Assembly (NCBI GenBank): GCA_037951165.1
Contig: JBBDHG010000053.1
Span: 988,501-1,052,500, forward strand
Direction: 5' to 3'
Source of the DNA: Lophius americanus
Lineage: Eukaryota > Chordata > Actinopteri > Lophiiformes > Lophiidae
Length of the DNA stretch: 64,000 nucleotides
Within the stretch, counting starts at the first letter, position 1. Every line of letters starts with the position of its first letter. Of the stretch, positions 35,201 to 63,533 are shown in pieces. The translations under genes were made by a program, and so were the position numbers. Under the pieces are notes generated by a model, which saw nothing but the letters and a program-made list of their open reading frames with translations, searched no databases and was not told where the DNA came from.

Positions 35201-37867
35201 TGACAATTTACATTTCAGAAAATCAAGGCGATATTTTTTCCCAAATAGATACTTTTAGATTATAATCTTAAAGCCTAACGGAGATATTCCACATCACTGG
35301 AGAAACTGGTACCGGAGCTTTTTAGGAGCTTCTTCTTAATGAAAGCATCTTTTAGTAGAATCAGTTCAGAGAAGATCACATCACATGATCACTTGTTGTT
35401 TCCTAAAAGACATCTCTAATCATCTGGAAAAGAAAAGGTATTCAGTTTGTTCCTTTCTTCTGTTGCTACCATCCTGGTTTAAATGAGAAAGTGAATTTTA
35501 ATGTGCCGTCAAATAAGTCAAATGAACACATCAGAGACATAAATAGAGTGTTTTTATTTTATAAATTACGTGTCTGATCCTGTGTTTGACGCTGTGACCT
35601 CAGATCTGCGTGTGTGGCGCACAAACCCCGGCTCTGTGTTTGACTACGACCCGGCCGAGGACAACATCCAGTCCAGGAGTCTCCACATGATGTCAGGTGG
35701 GTGAGACGCTCAGTGGGATCCTTTCATGCGTCCAGAGAAATACACATGATTACACGTGATTTCTGTGACGTTTCCTAATTTGGCTCATACTCATATGATC
35801 CTCACATTTCACAGCAACTTTATAATGTTTTGGTTCTTGTGTGCGGAGCAGTCATTTTAGGCTGAGGGTGGAGAAAGTGTTCAGTTATGCTTCATCTTTC
35901 CATTCCACCCTGATACTTGAATTAAAACAGATCAATTAAGATAAATCTCACAGATTACTTTTTTTAACTTTTCTTGCTCTAGTCTGAAATGTTAGTTAGA
36001 CAAACAGACAGACAGACAGACAGACCACCCTATAATATAAAATCATATAGTGGTAAGCAAATTCAAGATACTTTTTATGTTCTGGTTGACCTTTTTCTTT
36101 TAATGAAGCTATCTTCTAAAAAAAAAACAGTAAATCAATGCTTTGTAGTAATTATACATAATATTTAAATGACTGACATCTTACACTTTGTTTAACAGCA
36201 TAGATTTATGGTTTTGTGTCTTCAGACTGTTTATAAGTGAGACATATCATATTCAGGATCTGGGCACCATTTTTTTTTCAATTTGTCTTTCTTTGGGTTG
36301 AGACTTGGAAATCTCAGCGTTAGTGCAGTGAAGAAGTAAATACTTATCAGCTCCTCAAGTTTGCTCTTTTCCAACCTCATTGGTCGTTTTGTCATTGACA
36401 GACAAGAATGTACAGCTAAATCCAAAAAATAGAGGGATCCATATTTTTGGATTTTGAGATTTGTTCCAGCTATGACTGATATTACGTGTTTGACACGGTG
36501 TTTTAAATAAAAGTTTAATTGGCCATTTCTCTCTTCAGTGCAAGCTCAGCGTCGCAGCAAGGAGCACTCCCGCTCCACCAGCGCCCAGAGTGGCATGGCC
36601 GATGAAAAGTCTGAGGTGTCTCAGGATCCTGACCACCACTTGTCCCTCTACAGTAACGGCTTCATGACCAGCTCTATGGGTACTGACCCGGGCACAGTGT
36701 ATCGGATCAAGTCTTACGTTATGGATTGTTGACAGGACTGTGCTTTATTTGTGGTTTCCTGTGTGGTTTTATCACCTGTAGGTTACCCGCAAGCTAAGAC
36801 TGTGGAGTTGCAGCAGAGGTCATCATCAGTGGCCACCCAGCAGACGACGGTCTCCTCCGTCCCCTCACACCCCTCCACCACCGGGGTGAGTAACACTCAA
36901 CCCAACTTTATTTATAAGCCCATTTTAAAAAAACACAGAGTTGTCCAAAGTGCTGAAGAGTCACTCAAACTTCACAAGCCAGCATGTGGGGTGTAACATA
37001 AATGAAAGTCTCTAGTGGTTCAACCTCTGACATCACTTCAGAGATTTAACTAAAAACTCACTGTACAACCACATATACCCATATACATCACCGATTGTGG
37101 ACGTGGTCAAAGGTTGAACAAGCCACACACTCTCCACCAGACAAAATGATAAAATGTCTGTTCTGCCTGTTATTCTCAGAAGATAATCTTGTCTCGCTAT
37201 TACAGATTTCATGTTGTGACCTTAAGATTTTTATATTCACATTCTGACTTGTGTCCTGGCGGCACCACTTGGATGAAGGGAGGTTCCACCTCAAGTGTGA
37301 ATATGTCCCTGTATGGCTGTAAAATCTGCAGCTCTGCTTTAGCAGAGTCTAGCCGACTCATCCGTAGTAGCAGGATTCATGACCATGGCACCAGACAGTG
37401 AGTGGGATTAGGCAACATTATTAGGCAACATTTAGTTGTGAAGTAGATGTGTTGAAAGAGTAAGGATCTAAGCAACTTTACATGGGAAAAATGTAAAGTT
37501 GCAGTATCAGAAAAAAGGGATATTATGAATTATTATTTAATGTTAAGGCTGGTCAGTGTATATTAGACTGTCGATAAACAGAAAAGACAGCAGGTAGTAC
37601 GGAGACTGCCAAGAATATAGAATATCAGTGATCATGTCCACCCTAATATTCTTCCCATACACTTACTGTCGCTTCCTTCTTTACTCTCTGCAGAAAACGG
37701 TGCGTGCCATGTACGACTACACCCCCGCAGACAGCGACGAGGTTTCCTTCAAGGATGGCGATGTCATCGTTAACGTGCAGTCCATCGACGAGGGCTGGAT
37801 GTACGGTACTGTGCAGCGCACCGGCAAGACCGGCATGCTGCCCGCCAACTACGTTGAAGCGGTCTAA
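11..37867 (+). CDS. neb: Nebulin, 3' half of gene (5' end outside window), 89 exons
   Basis: Nebulin is the giant actin-binding protein that runs along thin filaments of striated muscle, its C-terminus anchored in the Z-disc. The joined exons encode about 35-residue modules with the SDxxYK-type signature, grouped in sevens upstream and single downstream, then a Ser-rich segment and an SH3 domain, which is the nebulin C-terminal layout. All exon junctions are phase 0 until 35111, then three phase-1 junctions, then phase 0 into the SH3 exon. The joined exons total 11,292 bases, a multiple of three, without an internal stop. The first exon follows an acceptor at 9-10, so the gene begins upstream of the window. 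LIM domains are absent, which argues against the shorter relatives NRAP and nebulette. Exon limits are by-eye splice calls; alternative exons may not all be used together. Confidence 0.97.
1695..2726 (+). CDS. neb: neb super-repeat b (4 exons)
   Basis: Exons 1695-1802, 1911-2222, 2318-2521 and 2622-2726 have the same 108/312/204/105 exon lengths as super-repeat a, so the unit was duplicated together with its introns. The module 5 motif reads VIGIGW, with the first Trp of the usual WxxGxGW replaced by Val. That may weaken the ligand contact at this site, which is an inference. Confidence 0.95.
2814..3959 (+). CDS. neb: neb super-repeat c (4 exons)
   Basis: Exons 2814-2921, 3010-3321, 3429-3632 and 3855-3959, again 108/312/204/105. 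The module 5 motif is WIRGTGW. From the end of module 2 through module 3 the 312-bp exon is identical base for base to that of super-repeat e at 5626-5937, but not to the intervening super-repeat d. This suggests sequence exchange (see findings). Confidence 0.95.
4195..5276 (+). CDS. neb: neb super-repeat d (4 exons)
   Basis: Exons 4195-4302, 4427-4738, 4843-5046 and 5172-5276, the last unit with the intact 108/312/204/105 exon pattern. Its 312-bp exon is clearly more diverged than the copies on either side (for example CGHHIGALSVQDD in place of VGHHIGARCVQDD). The module 5 motif is WLRGCGW. Confidence 0.95.
5429..6657 (+). CDS. neb: neb super-repeat e (5 exons)
   Basis: Exons 5429-5536, 5626-5937, 6081-6185, 6340-6438 and 6556-6657. 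Modules 5 and 6, fused in one exon in a-d, are separated here by an intron (6186-6339). The module 5 motif is WIRGCGW. The last exon is 102 bp (34 residues) and ends in NLHP, not the usual SD or SN. Confidence 0.95.
6786..7923 (+). CDS. neb: neb super-repeat f (5 exons)
   Basis: Exons 6786-6893, 6991-7302, 7406-7510, 7631-7735 and 7819-7923. This is the last unit that keeps modules 2-4 in a single 312-bp exon. Modules 5 and 6 are on separate exons as in e. The module 5 motif is WIRGCGW. Confidence 0.95.
8012..10181 (+). CDS. neb: neb super-repeat g (6 exons)
   Basis: Exons 8012-8119, 8243-8353, 9313-9510, 9656-9760, 9894-9998 and 10077-10181. Module 2 is now a separate 111-bp exon and only modules 3-4 remain fused (198 bp). 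The module 5 motif becomes WMKGIGC followed by Tyr, so the last Trp is now Cys, as in all later super-repeats. The 8354-9312 intron carries a Tc1-like remnant. Confidence 0.95.
8543..9032 (+). mobile_element. Tc1-like DNA transposon remnant, internally deleted
   Basis: Lies in the neb intron 8354-9312. It starts with terminal-repeat sequence (GCCATAACGTTATAAC), runs through the degraded N-terminal half of a Tc1-type transposase (KDLSDS, WSKEGQ-like, an RQGHG-like stretch, a helix-turn-helix remnant near 8880-8960, several stops), then jumps to the element's 3' end (CTACACAATATTAGGCA and TTAATGTTAT). It matches from memory a fish-wide Tc1/mariner family. Confidence 0.75.
10284..11703 (+). CDS. 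neb: neb super-repeat h (6 exons)
   Basis: Exons 10284-10391, 10489-10602 (38-residue module 2), 10722-10919 (modules 3-4), 11061-11165, 11392-11496 and 11596-11703. The exon pattern matches super-repeat g, so the two probably arose by duplication. The motif is WLKGIGC. The intron after the motif exon holds a (TA)n tract. Confidence 0.95.
11253..11290. repeat. (TA)n microsatellite
   Basis: About 19 TA units in the neb intron 11166-11391. Confidence 0.95.
11941..13398 (+). CDS. neb: neb super-repeat i (7 exons, one per module)
   Basis: Exons 11941-12048, 12151-12258, 12384-12488, 12586-12690, 12776-12874, 12986-13090 and 13294-13398. Every module has its own exon. The motif exon (WLRGLGC) is only 99 bp and ends AGG before a weak donor GTCCGT, so its 3' edge is the least certain boundary in this unit. 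Confidence 0.92.
13495..15365 (+). CDS. neb: neb super-repeat j, last seven-module unit (7 exons)
   Basis: Exons 13495-13599, 13741-13845, 14168-14272, 14366-14470, 14602-14706 (WLKGIGC motif), 14805-14909 and 15264-15365, one module per exon. No WxxGxGW-type motif is seen downstream, so the super-repeat region ends here and the single-module region toward the Z-disc begins. Confidence 0.93.
15825..19971 (+). CDS. neb: neb single-module region, first block (12 exons)
   Basis: Exons 15825-15929, 17082-17183, 17303-17410, 17514-17618, 17699-17803, 17906-18010, 18104-18208, 18320-18430, 18535-18645, 18784-18885, 19236-19340 and 19882-19971. Each encodes one 34-37-residue module except the last. 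Typical openings are xxYK or xxYR followed by an acidic-basic run and a TP or RPD turn near residue 20. These modules lie between the last super-repeat and the Z-disc part of the protein. Confidence 0.93.
15930..17081 (+). other. neb intron, no further feature
   Basis: An AT-rich 1.15-kb intron with correct splice ends. I looked for hidden modules (a YK signature with a donor) and found none. Confidence 0.7.
19882..19971 (+). CDS. neb: neb atypical 30-residue module
   Basis: This 90-bp exon starts after TTTGTAG at 19875-19881 and ends at a GTAAGG donor. It encodes 30 residues where 35 are usual. The signature YK is replaced by VEAK, and the acidic-basic helix that normally follows is shortened. 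The second half (SYDTPQM onward) is normal. Either the module is truly short or a few codons lie upstream behind an acceptor I did not see. Confidence 0.75.
19972..21314 (+). other. neb intron, no supported exon
   Basis: An AT-rich 1.3-kb intron following the atypical 30-residue module. Nothing module-like is seen. Confidence 0.65.
21315..27157 (+). CDS. neb: neb single-module region, second block (10 exons)
   Basis: Exons 21315-21428 (38 residues), 21907-22011, 22632-22736, 23275-23379, 24117-24227, 24950-25060, 25975-26088, 26192-26296, 26571-26675 and 27053-27157. The exons at 24117, 24950 and 25975 share an opening of (K/R)(D/E)Y and a long 37-38-residue module with K-G-K near the middle, so they look like relatives by duplication. 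The 25975 exon ends at a weak GTCGGA donor. The last two modules already carry the Z-disc-type TPEM turn. Confidence 0.92.
21429..25974 (+). other. Long introns between single-module neb exons
   Basis: Introns 21429-21906, 22012-22631, 22737-23274, 23380-24116, 24228-24949 and 25061-25974. The first has TTATAAATAGG-type inverted tracts (21530-21800) that may be an old transposon; the 24228 intron has a G10 tract near 24822. No other gene is seen. Confidence 0.6.
27601..27693 (+). CDS. neb: neb Z-disc-type 31-residue module, type A copy 1
   Basis: A 93-bp exon opening NQYKEDLGTGTAVPKTPEM and ending in HIST. The acceptor is CATAAAG, weak because the bases before the AG are purines. The donor is ACG/GTACTC. 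The 20 bases after the donor closely match those after the exon at 32024-32116, so these two are duplicates (type A). Confidence 0.9.
28121..28213 (+). CDS. neb: neb Z-disc-type module, type B tandem copy 1
   Basis: A 93-bp exon encoding 31 residues opening IQYKESVGQGTAIPDLPEVE and ending KNISS. The donor TCG/GTAGAG lacks G at +5. A second AG lies 60 bases upstream (28059-28060), and the 60 bases between are open and in frame, so a longer exon is possible. Copies 1-4 are identical across all 93 bases. Confidence 0.9.
28969..29061 (+). CDS. neb: neb Z-disc-type module, type B tandem copy 2
   Basis: Identical to copy 1 over the exon, with the same GTAGAG donor and the same upstream AG (28907-28908). 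The sequence further upstream differs from the other copies: a short segment with a GTTCGAATCC box replaces the shared AAAGTGCAGTGTGTGG stretch. Intron sequence on both sides is otherwise related to the other units. Confidence 0.9.
29700..29792 (+). CDS. neb: neb Z-disc-type module, type B tandem copy 3
   Basis: The exon is identical to copies 1 and 2; upstream AG at 29638-29639, donor GTAGAG. The downstream intron keeps close matches to that of copy 1 for about 100 bases (the TGATGTTTACC segment onward). Confidence 0.9.
30862..30954 (+). CDS. neb: neb Z-disc-type module, type B tandem copy 4
   Basis: The exon is identical to copies 1-3; upstream AG at 30800-30801, donor GTAGAG. The preceding intron is about 400 bases longer than in the other units, seemingly because of an insertion around 30420-30660. 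Confidence 0.9.
31618..31710 (+). CDS. neb: neb Z-disc-type module, type B tandem copy 5 (slightly diverged)
   Basis: The last copy differs from copies 1-4 at two bases: a silent GCC to GCT, and GAG to AAG, which gives EVKR in place of EVER. The donor is again GTAGAG and the upstream AG is at 31556-31557. After the exon its flank diverges quickly, marking the 3' edge of the tandem array. Confidence 0.9.
32024..32116 (+). CDS. neb: neb Z-disc-type module, type A copy 2
   Basis: A 93-bp exon opening IQYKGEVGQGTSIPETPEM and ending HIST. The donor ACG/GTACTC and following bases match those of the 27601 exon. The acceptor TTGAAAG is weak in the same way, so the pair were duplicated with their flanks. 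Confidence 0.9.
32502..32594 (+). CDS. neb: neb Z-disc-type module, type B-like
   Basis: A 93-bp exon opening IKYKDSLGRGIAIPDLPEVK, clearly related to the type B copies (IPDLPEV, ISS ending) but older. The donor is TCG/GTAGTG. Together with the type A exon before it, it repeats the A-then-B order seen at 27601-28213. Confidence 0.9.
32676..32734. repeat. Pyrimidine-rich minisatellite, CCTCCACCTCCC-type units
   Basis: About four tandem 12-base units of CTCCCCCTCCAC in the neb intron after the 32502 exon. Such a C/T tract near weakly spliced exons could bind polypyrimidine-binding proteins (inference). Confidence 0.85.
33302..33394 (+). CDS. neb: neb Z-disc-type module, 93 bp
   Basis: A 31-residue module opening VLYKDSSAKGTPVVFTPEME and ending ENISS. 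The acceptor TCCTTTAG is good; the donor TCG/GTATTT is weak. It is the last of the short 31-residue modules. Confidence 0.9.
33884..35111 (+). CDS. neb: neb last modules and linker (2 exons)
   Basis: Exon 33884-33991 encodes a 36-residue module (VLYSDSFRKQ...). Exon 34925-35111 (187 bp, ends in phase 1) encodes the last module (VRYHEDFEKSKG...) followed by a charged linker containing INYRGIQRR and VVEMERRR. Such a YRGIQ-VVEME linker follows the last repeat in nebulin-family proteins and marks entry into the C-terminal unique region. Confidence 0.93.
33992..34924 (+). other. neb intron before the last module, no feature
   Basis: AT-rich. It has a short direct duplication (AGAATATATAAATTGGCTCA twice near 34574-34611) and nothing else recognisable. 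Confidence 0.6.
35604..36885 (+). CDS. neb: neb Ser-rich C-terminal segment (3 exons)
   Basis: Exons 35604-35696, 36539-36679 and 36782-36885 are linked by phase-1 junctions; the last returns to phase 0. They encode a low-complexity Ser/Thr-rich stretch (EHSRSTSAQSG, QRSSSVATQQ) between the linker and the SH3 domain. In nebulin this region sits in the Z-disc and is phosphorylated. The donor of the middle exon is GTACTG, weak, so this exon may be optional. Confidence 0.9.
35999..36026. repeat. (CAGA)n microsatellite
   Basis: About six CAGA units in the neb intron 35697-36538. Confidence 0.85.
36886..37693 (+). other. neb last intron
   Basis: Contains an open stretch 37189-37401 next to a GTGAGT, which I tested as an alternative exon and rejected on phase. 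Otherwise featureless. Confidence 0.6.
37694..37867 (+). CDS. neb: neb terminal exon: SH3 domain and stop
   Basis: Encodes 57 residues and a TAA. The SH3 landmarks are present: AMYDY at the start, the acidic RT loop DSDEVSFKDGD, the binding-surface Trp in GWMYG, and the closing PANYVEAV. The domain anchors nebulin at the Z-disc through proline-rich partners. Confidence 0.97.
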   Translation, partial: KTVRAMYDYTPADSDEVSFKDGDVIVNVQSIDEGWMYGTVQRTGKTGMLPANYVEAV

Positions 37868-38540
37868 AGACGAAGCCCGCCCATCATCCCTCCAGAGTGG
37901 GCGAGAAGCATCCACAGGAGAAACTGATCGGCCTTCCTGTGGTCACAATCGTGGCTTAGTGCAATGTGTAGCTGTTAGTCTGTCTGTCTGTCCATTTTAC
38001 CTGTGCTGTAATTCTTGTGGGTAAGTCTGTTTCCATTCACACGCTGCTGCCTCCGTTGCCTGTGGATACGACATGAGCATCATGATGTGACACATATAAA
38101 TATCACTGATGATACAAACTATGAATGACAGATGATTTTAGATTATTTAAAAAAAACTGTCTTGGAATAGCAACTCCCACCAACATCAGTCCTATCCCAT
38201 TATATTGTACATTTCAAAAATGTTTAAAACACATAACCACTTCTTTTACCGAGTTGTTTTCAGAGTATTTTCTCTCGAAAATATACTCAAGTATGTCTGT
38301 TAATGGGATTAAGAATTCCAGATATAGAAACAATTGAAATAGTGGATGGAGTCGGTTACCATCTACCTCCTCGATGATTAGAACCTTCCTGAAGAGTTGT
38401 GAGACGAGCCTTGGTCTTCCCTCCTTTACACTGAAGGCTGGCCACTAGTAGAATGTGTGTTTTGTTTCTTCTGATTTGGAATATGGTTCGTCCTCTACCT
38501 TTAATCCGTAGTTAATAAAGCACACTAAGCTCCTGCAGCT
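37868..38540 (+). other. neb: neb 3' UTR with poly(A) signal
   Basis: Follows the TAA. The first canonical AATAAA on this strand is at 38514-38519, giving a 3' UTR of about 670 bases. No other gene feature is seen here. Confidence 0.7.
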
Positions 38541-40435
38541 CTCTGCCTCCTTCTTTTCATTCTCATCTTCACCTTCGGCCTCTTCTTCCACACCTTTTGA
38601 TTCAGTTCTTCTCTCAGATGTGCTCTTGGGGAAGATGCTGAACTGTATAGAAATCTACGGAATAGAAACCACACCATGTTCCTCCACTTGGGTCAGAACA
38701 TCCAAGTAACCCCCTCGAAACGGTATTCCCTATGGGCAGAGGGCTTTCAGCAGCCACTTTGCAAGAAATGGTTAAATTGGAATTGTTTGAGCCTCCTCAC
38801 ATCTAAATCTAATTCAGCATCTTCGGGGTGAGTTGGACAAATAGGTCCGATCCCTTGAGGCTCAACCTCACAATTGACAGGAGTGGAATAGAATACGGGT
38901 GGTTATAATGTAATGGATGCTTAGCTATTTGGTTAATAATGATATTTAAACTTGCTCGGTTCTGTCTGATGGAAAAACTGCAGCAGAGAAAGAAATCTTT
39001 CTGTGATGACTTTAATTCAGAGAATGATTCCAACTCATTCAATCGTTTTTTCTGATATCATTTCAGATCACTGTAGATTATTTTCCACTGATTGGGAAAA
39101 AAAATTACAAAATATTATTTCAGGCGAACATGTATACATTTCTCATCAGGCAGCCTTTATAAAGACTTTAATAGAGTTATAATTTATCTTTGGATTTATA
39201 GAGCAGTCATGAGTTTTTAACAGGAGCACGGTTTACCGGGTTGTGAACATCTCCATGGTAATTCCTCAAGCAGGACACCTTTGATCCTTTAGAAGAATCT
39301 ATTAGTATTCCCTTCATTATTAATGTATTTACATTTTTTTATTGAAATGTATTAAATATCTGTGGCAGCATTGTTGGTTTAGAGTCTAAACTTTAGACAA
39401 ATGTTTGGTTATCCATCTATTTGGTCTCCTCAGTAGGTGAGCTTAAATTCTGATTGTCTGTCACCTGAATACTACGCGACAAATAAAGTTATCGGACATT
39501 AAAATGAATCAAAGTTCATCCCATGTTGATGAATGACGCCAATGATAAAGATATGTAATGAAGATCCAACCACTGGTTGAATAAAGGAGGCTGTTGGCGT
39601 TTGCTCGCTCTTAGAGACCACGGGAAAATATCTGGACTTAAACTGTGCAAAGGAAAATGAGTTTATCTTCCACCGTATACATTAAGCATTATAAATTATA
39701 TACAATCATTAGAAACGTAACGGGTTCAAATCCACCTGGGGCCTCTGTGCGTGCCTCTCTTGTCCTATGTCAGCTGGGGTTGACTCCAGCCCCCTGTGAC
39801 CCTGCACAGGATAAGCTTTTACAGAAATTGGAAAACTCTCGACGTAATATTAAGTGTTATTATCATTTACTGACATTGATAACAGACTTGACTCTTATTA
39901 AACATTTATAACATGTTTATTACCTTATTAACGGCTTGAATAGGAGATGTTTCACAACCTGGTAACCTAAGAGTTAATCAAAAATGGTTTATAACTGATC
40001 CGTAAAAAGGAGGAAATGATATATTAACCTTTAAGTAAGTAGTCGCAAATTAAATACTTTACAAAGGTTGCCGTCTTAGAAAGTGGAGGCAGATTGTTTG
40101 TCCACAACAGTTCAAGTGCAGATATCCTCAATTCAACATACGAAGGCAATAATTACAATTTATTACAAAACAGCCGTAGTTTCACCGCTGTAAACGATGG
40201 TAGTCCACCATCAGAAGGTGAAAATTGTCTTTTTAGCTCAAAATGATTAGGATTAAAAGAATCCTCTGTTTGTCAGCATGTAGTCCTACTATTGGTGTAT
40301 GTCTAAACGTCAGACACCATCGAGGCTCTTCAGCGTCTGAATTTGAAGCCTCTGGTTCAAATACCAGTATCCACGCTGTTTTTTTGGTAATTCCGATGTT
40401 TGGCTTGAGTCGTGGCTCTGCTGATCACATGTGGG
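38541..40435. other. Intergenic interval between neb and tbc1d8 3' ends
   Basis: AT-rich, no supported gene. It holds a SINE-like fragment at 39718-39826. Candidate minus-strand poly(A) signals for tbc1d8 (TTTATT on the plus strand) are at 40159-40164 and 39916-39921; I cannot tell which is used. Confidence 0.6.
39718..39826 (+). repeat. SINE-like fragment with tRNA-type B box
   Basis: GGGTTCAAATCCACCTGGGG fits a Pol III B box (GGTTCRANNCC). It is followed by GCCTCTGTGCGTG and by TCAGCTGGGGTTGACTCCAG and CTGTGACCCTGCACAGGATA, the tail of a dispersed fish repeat. The middle section is missing. It is not a functional tRNA because there is no A box or cloverleaf. Confidence 0.55.
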
Positions 40436-60639
<20,204 letters not shown>

Positions 60640-63410
60640 ATCTTCCAGCAGGGAGGGACCGGAGGGAGACCTCCGCCGTCTCGGTGTGTAGAGCGGTGGC
60701 ACTTGAGGTTTGTCTGTGCCGGTCCTCCGGTTCGGGAGTGGCTCAATCCACCCTAGAGTGGCGGGTTTCGTGTTTATCCATGTTTATCCTGGGCTCCGAC
60801 AGCTGCAGGCTGCAGAACTCACCGACTCACGTCTGCTCCCTCACGCGCGATTGGCAGCAGCTGTACACACTTTCAAAGCTCGTCTACTAAAGACAATGGA
60901 TCACTCTTAGGTAGAACCGGGATCACACAATTTGGTAAGTGAAGATGTATTTTTTTCGGTGTATAAAATACAATATTATCGAAATATTTTATTACCAAGC
61001 TTCTGAAGTGCATTGAGAAAAAAAGGCCATCTTGTGTGCAAAATCATCTCTTGGATAATCTTTTAAAACCTTACTCTGGATAAAATGTCATGCACAAATC
61101 CGTCCATGACTATATCCATAATCCTAACAAACAACAAACAGACAAACCACAACCTTATTAAAAGAGGTAATTATTATTATATAGAGCAGGCAACCTCTCA
61201 TCTAAATACAAACTTCATTGAAAAAGTTTTTGGGTCCTTAAAAACATTGACAGAGTGGCATATTGTCTTCTGATTTTCCTCACTTCCGCATTTCTCAAAC
61301 TTTCCCTCCTGCCGCTTCCGGCAGCGCGTCACTGGATCTGATGTGATTGGCTGCTCATGTGAAACAATGTTCAGGTGCTCTGTAAACCAATTATCATACT
61401 AATACTTTGAATAAACTCATCATTGATTCCTCATAATACAAAACACAGACTGATGTTTTCTACTGATCAGGTGTAGTATTTATTTGCTTCCAGTTGCAGA
61501 AAATAAAAATTATATGGGAAATGTTGAAACCAGTTGACCTGCAAATAAGACAGAGAGGAAATACATATATGGAGCAATATCATATTTCATAATATGACTA
61601 CTAGAAAACAGAAGAAAGAAAAAGTATGTCTAACTATAGCATTTATATTAAAGATATGAAATAAATAAAATGGATACAAAATCTAATAATTATTTTTCAT
61701 AAAATATTGCTTGCGTACAAAGGATTGGCACTTTTCTTTTCACCACTAAACTTCTTTTAAAATGTTGTCCTTCACTTGATTTAATGTGTTATGCATACTA
61801 TTCTATAATTAATTTTAATGATAATTCTGTATTGTATTTTAGTCAGATGGCCATGCTTTTATTTGTGCGTCTCTACTTTTATCATTATTGTTAAATTTGA
61901 ATTTATTATTTTTTTCTGTGTTTATTTTCCTTTTGTTTATTTGTTTTTAACACTTTGTGCATGTAATTACTTTGTTGTAAAGCAATGTTAGCTTTATTTA
62001 TTGTACAAAAGGTACAATATACATAAATCATATATAGCAGTAGTGGTAGTGGTAATAGTAGTTGTAGCAATAGATGAGCAGTATATGCCACCATATATAA
62101 AGTAATCTTTACCCTTATAAAACTTCAATGGGGAAAAAATAAAGACTATATGGAGAAAATTGAGCATAAAAATCCAAGTATACTTAAGTTAACCCTTTAA
62201 GGTACTGCTTATCTTTTTTTTCTAGCACATTTTGAGTCACTTTTTCCTTTTTCTTTTAAATGTGTGACACTAGACTGAACCTGTTGAGGCTTTCTCCAGT
62301 ACTTGGTTTAGGTACATCATCCCCCCCCCCCCCCTACATTTTTAAAATCCACTTGATATCACCTTGTCTCAGAATAGCCAGAAAAAATGTCAGAATTGTG
62401 ATATCTGCTTCGAGAAAACTAGATAGAATTGGTGTTTTGGATATACTTAACGAATGGAATAATTTAAATTTATACAACCAAAATGAAGTCTAATACGGGT
62501 CAAATAAAAACATTTTTAAAAACATGCTTTACCCAACGGTAACTTTATGGTGAGGGTAGTCACGATGAGCTCATCTAATTGAAATTTACGATTAAATACA
62601 AAACCTTTGAAAAATAGTTGTGTTCAATAGGATACATTTAATGTTATTTCATCATGAAATTATTAAGTATTTAACTATTTAACTAGTATTTAGTATTTAA
62701 CTATTTAAATCAGTCAAAATGCTTGACCAAGTATATGTCATTTCATGGTACATTTAGAGTGTTTAAGATATTAAACTAATAAATGCCACCAAAGAAATAA
62801 AATATGTAAAGAAAATTTTCTGTTGTTTCCTTTTTTGTGAGGACATTAAAGGGTAAGTTTTACCTCAACATGGTGTGGCACCAATTTCAGACAATGAACA
62901 TAGCCGTTGAATTGACTTAAATAATATGTCAAATAAAAAAATCCAAACTTCACTTTTCTATCTGTGTTTAATAAATACTTTCCCTTACATGTGTTGTTTG
63001 TAAGTTATTATTTACTGGACTGTATGTTTTTAGATTTTCCTTGAGAAGTTGGGAAATAGGGTAATCGGGCATCATTTAACATTTAAGGAGTAGGTATTGT
63101 ACTTTTACTGCATTAGAGTGGTGTGAGAGTTATTTTGAAGCAGGAGGAGGAGGGTTCCACCACCTGTTTGGTCTCTCTGCTGCCACAAATGGAATCTTGT
63201 GCTCACACTCCTTCTATAGTCATATTGAGGCGCAACAGGAAGTCAGTGTCACTTTTATTATGGTCCTATGCATTACGCTCTCATTTATCATCTGTTCAAA
63301 CTAAATTCGAGAGCTTTTAAACAATGTAAAATAAGGAAGCACCTAACTTCTATTTATCGCTGACGTAATTTTATGTATTTGCCATTATCTTATATTTATT
63401 TTTATACTAA
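60640..63410. other. Intergenic interval, probable divergent promoter region
   Basis: The interval between the tbc1d8 start and the 63528 candidate exon. Near tbc1d8 there are CCAAT boxes in minus-strand sense (inverted as GATTGGC near 60849-60855 and ATTGGCT near 61347-61353), the second beside CTTCCGGCAGCGCG (an ETS-like site). The rest, 61380-63380, is AT-rich with a C tract at 62320-62334 and no gene I can support. Confidence 0.4.
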
Positions 63411-63527
63411 TTCCAGACGGTTGCAGTTTCTTGTTTCTGTCGGACTCGGTTCGTCAGCGGTCCTTTCGTTTCCGTTTCCGGGAGGAGAAACCTGGTGTGA
63501 TTTTAGAGGAAGCTGTAATTTGCCAAA

Positions 63528-63533
63528 ATGCAG
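63528..63533 (+). CDS. Putative first coding exon of a divergent gene (Met-Gln, then splice donor); possibly phosducin-like 3
   Basis: ATG at 63528-63530 in a fair Kozak context (CCAAAATGC), one Gln codon, then CAG/GTTCGTAAAG. The preceding 110 bases are GC- and pyrimidine-rich, unlike the AT-rich surroundings, and resemble a housekeeping 5' UTR. Phosducin-like 3 starts Met-Gln and lies near TBC1D8 in human 2q11.2, which is why I suggest pdcl3; no other coding sequence is in the window. Ubiquitin-fusion or ribosomal protein genes also start Met-Gln. Confidence 0.35.

Noticed and set aside
37189..37401. Open frame rich in Ser/Arg ending beside a GTGAGT, as a possible alternative neb exon before the SH3 exon
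   Set aside because: Neighbouring junctions are phase 0. In the frame that ends in phase 0 at the donor there is a TGA 18 bases earlier; the open frame ends out of phase. No good acceptor is seen.
39718..39760. B-box sequence as a functional tRNA
   Set aside because: The flanks match a dispersed repeat tail and no cloverleaf can be drawn.
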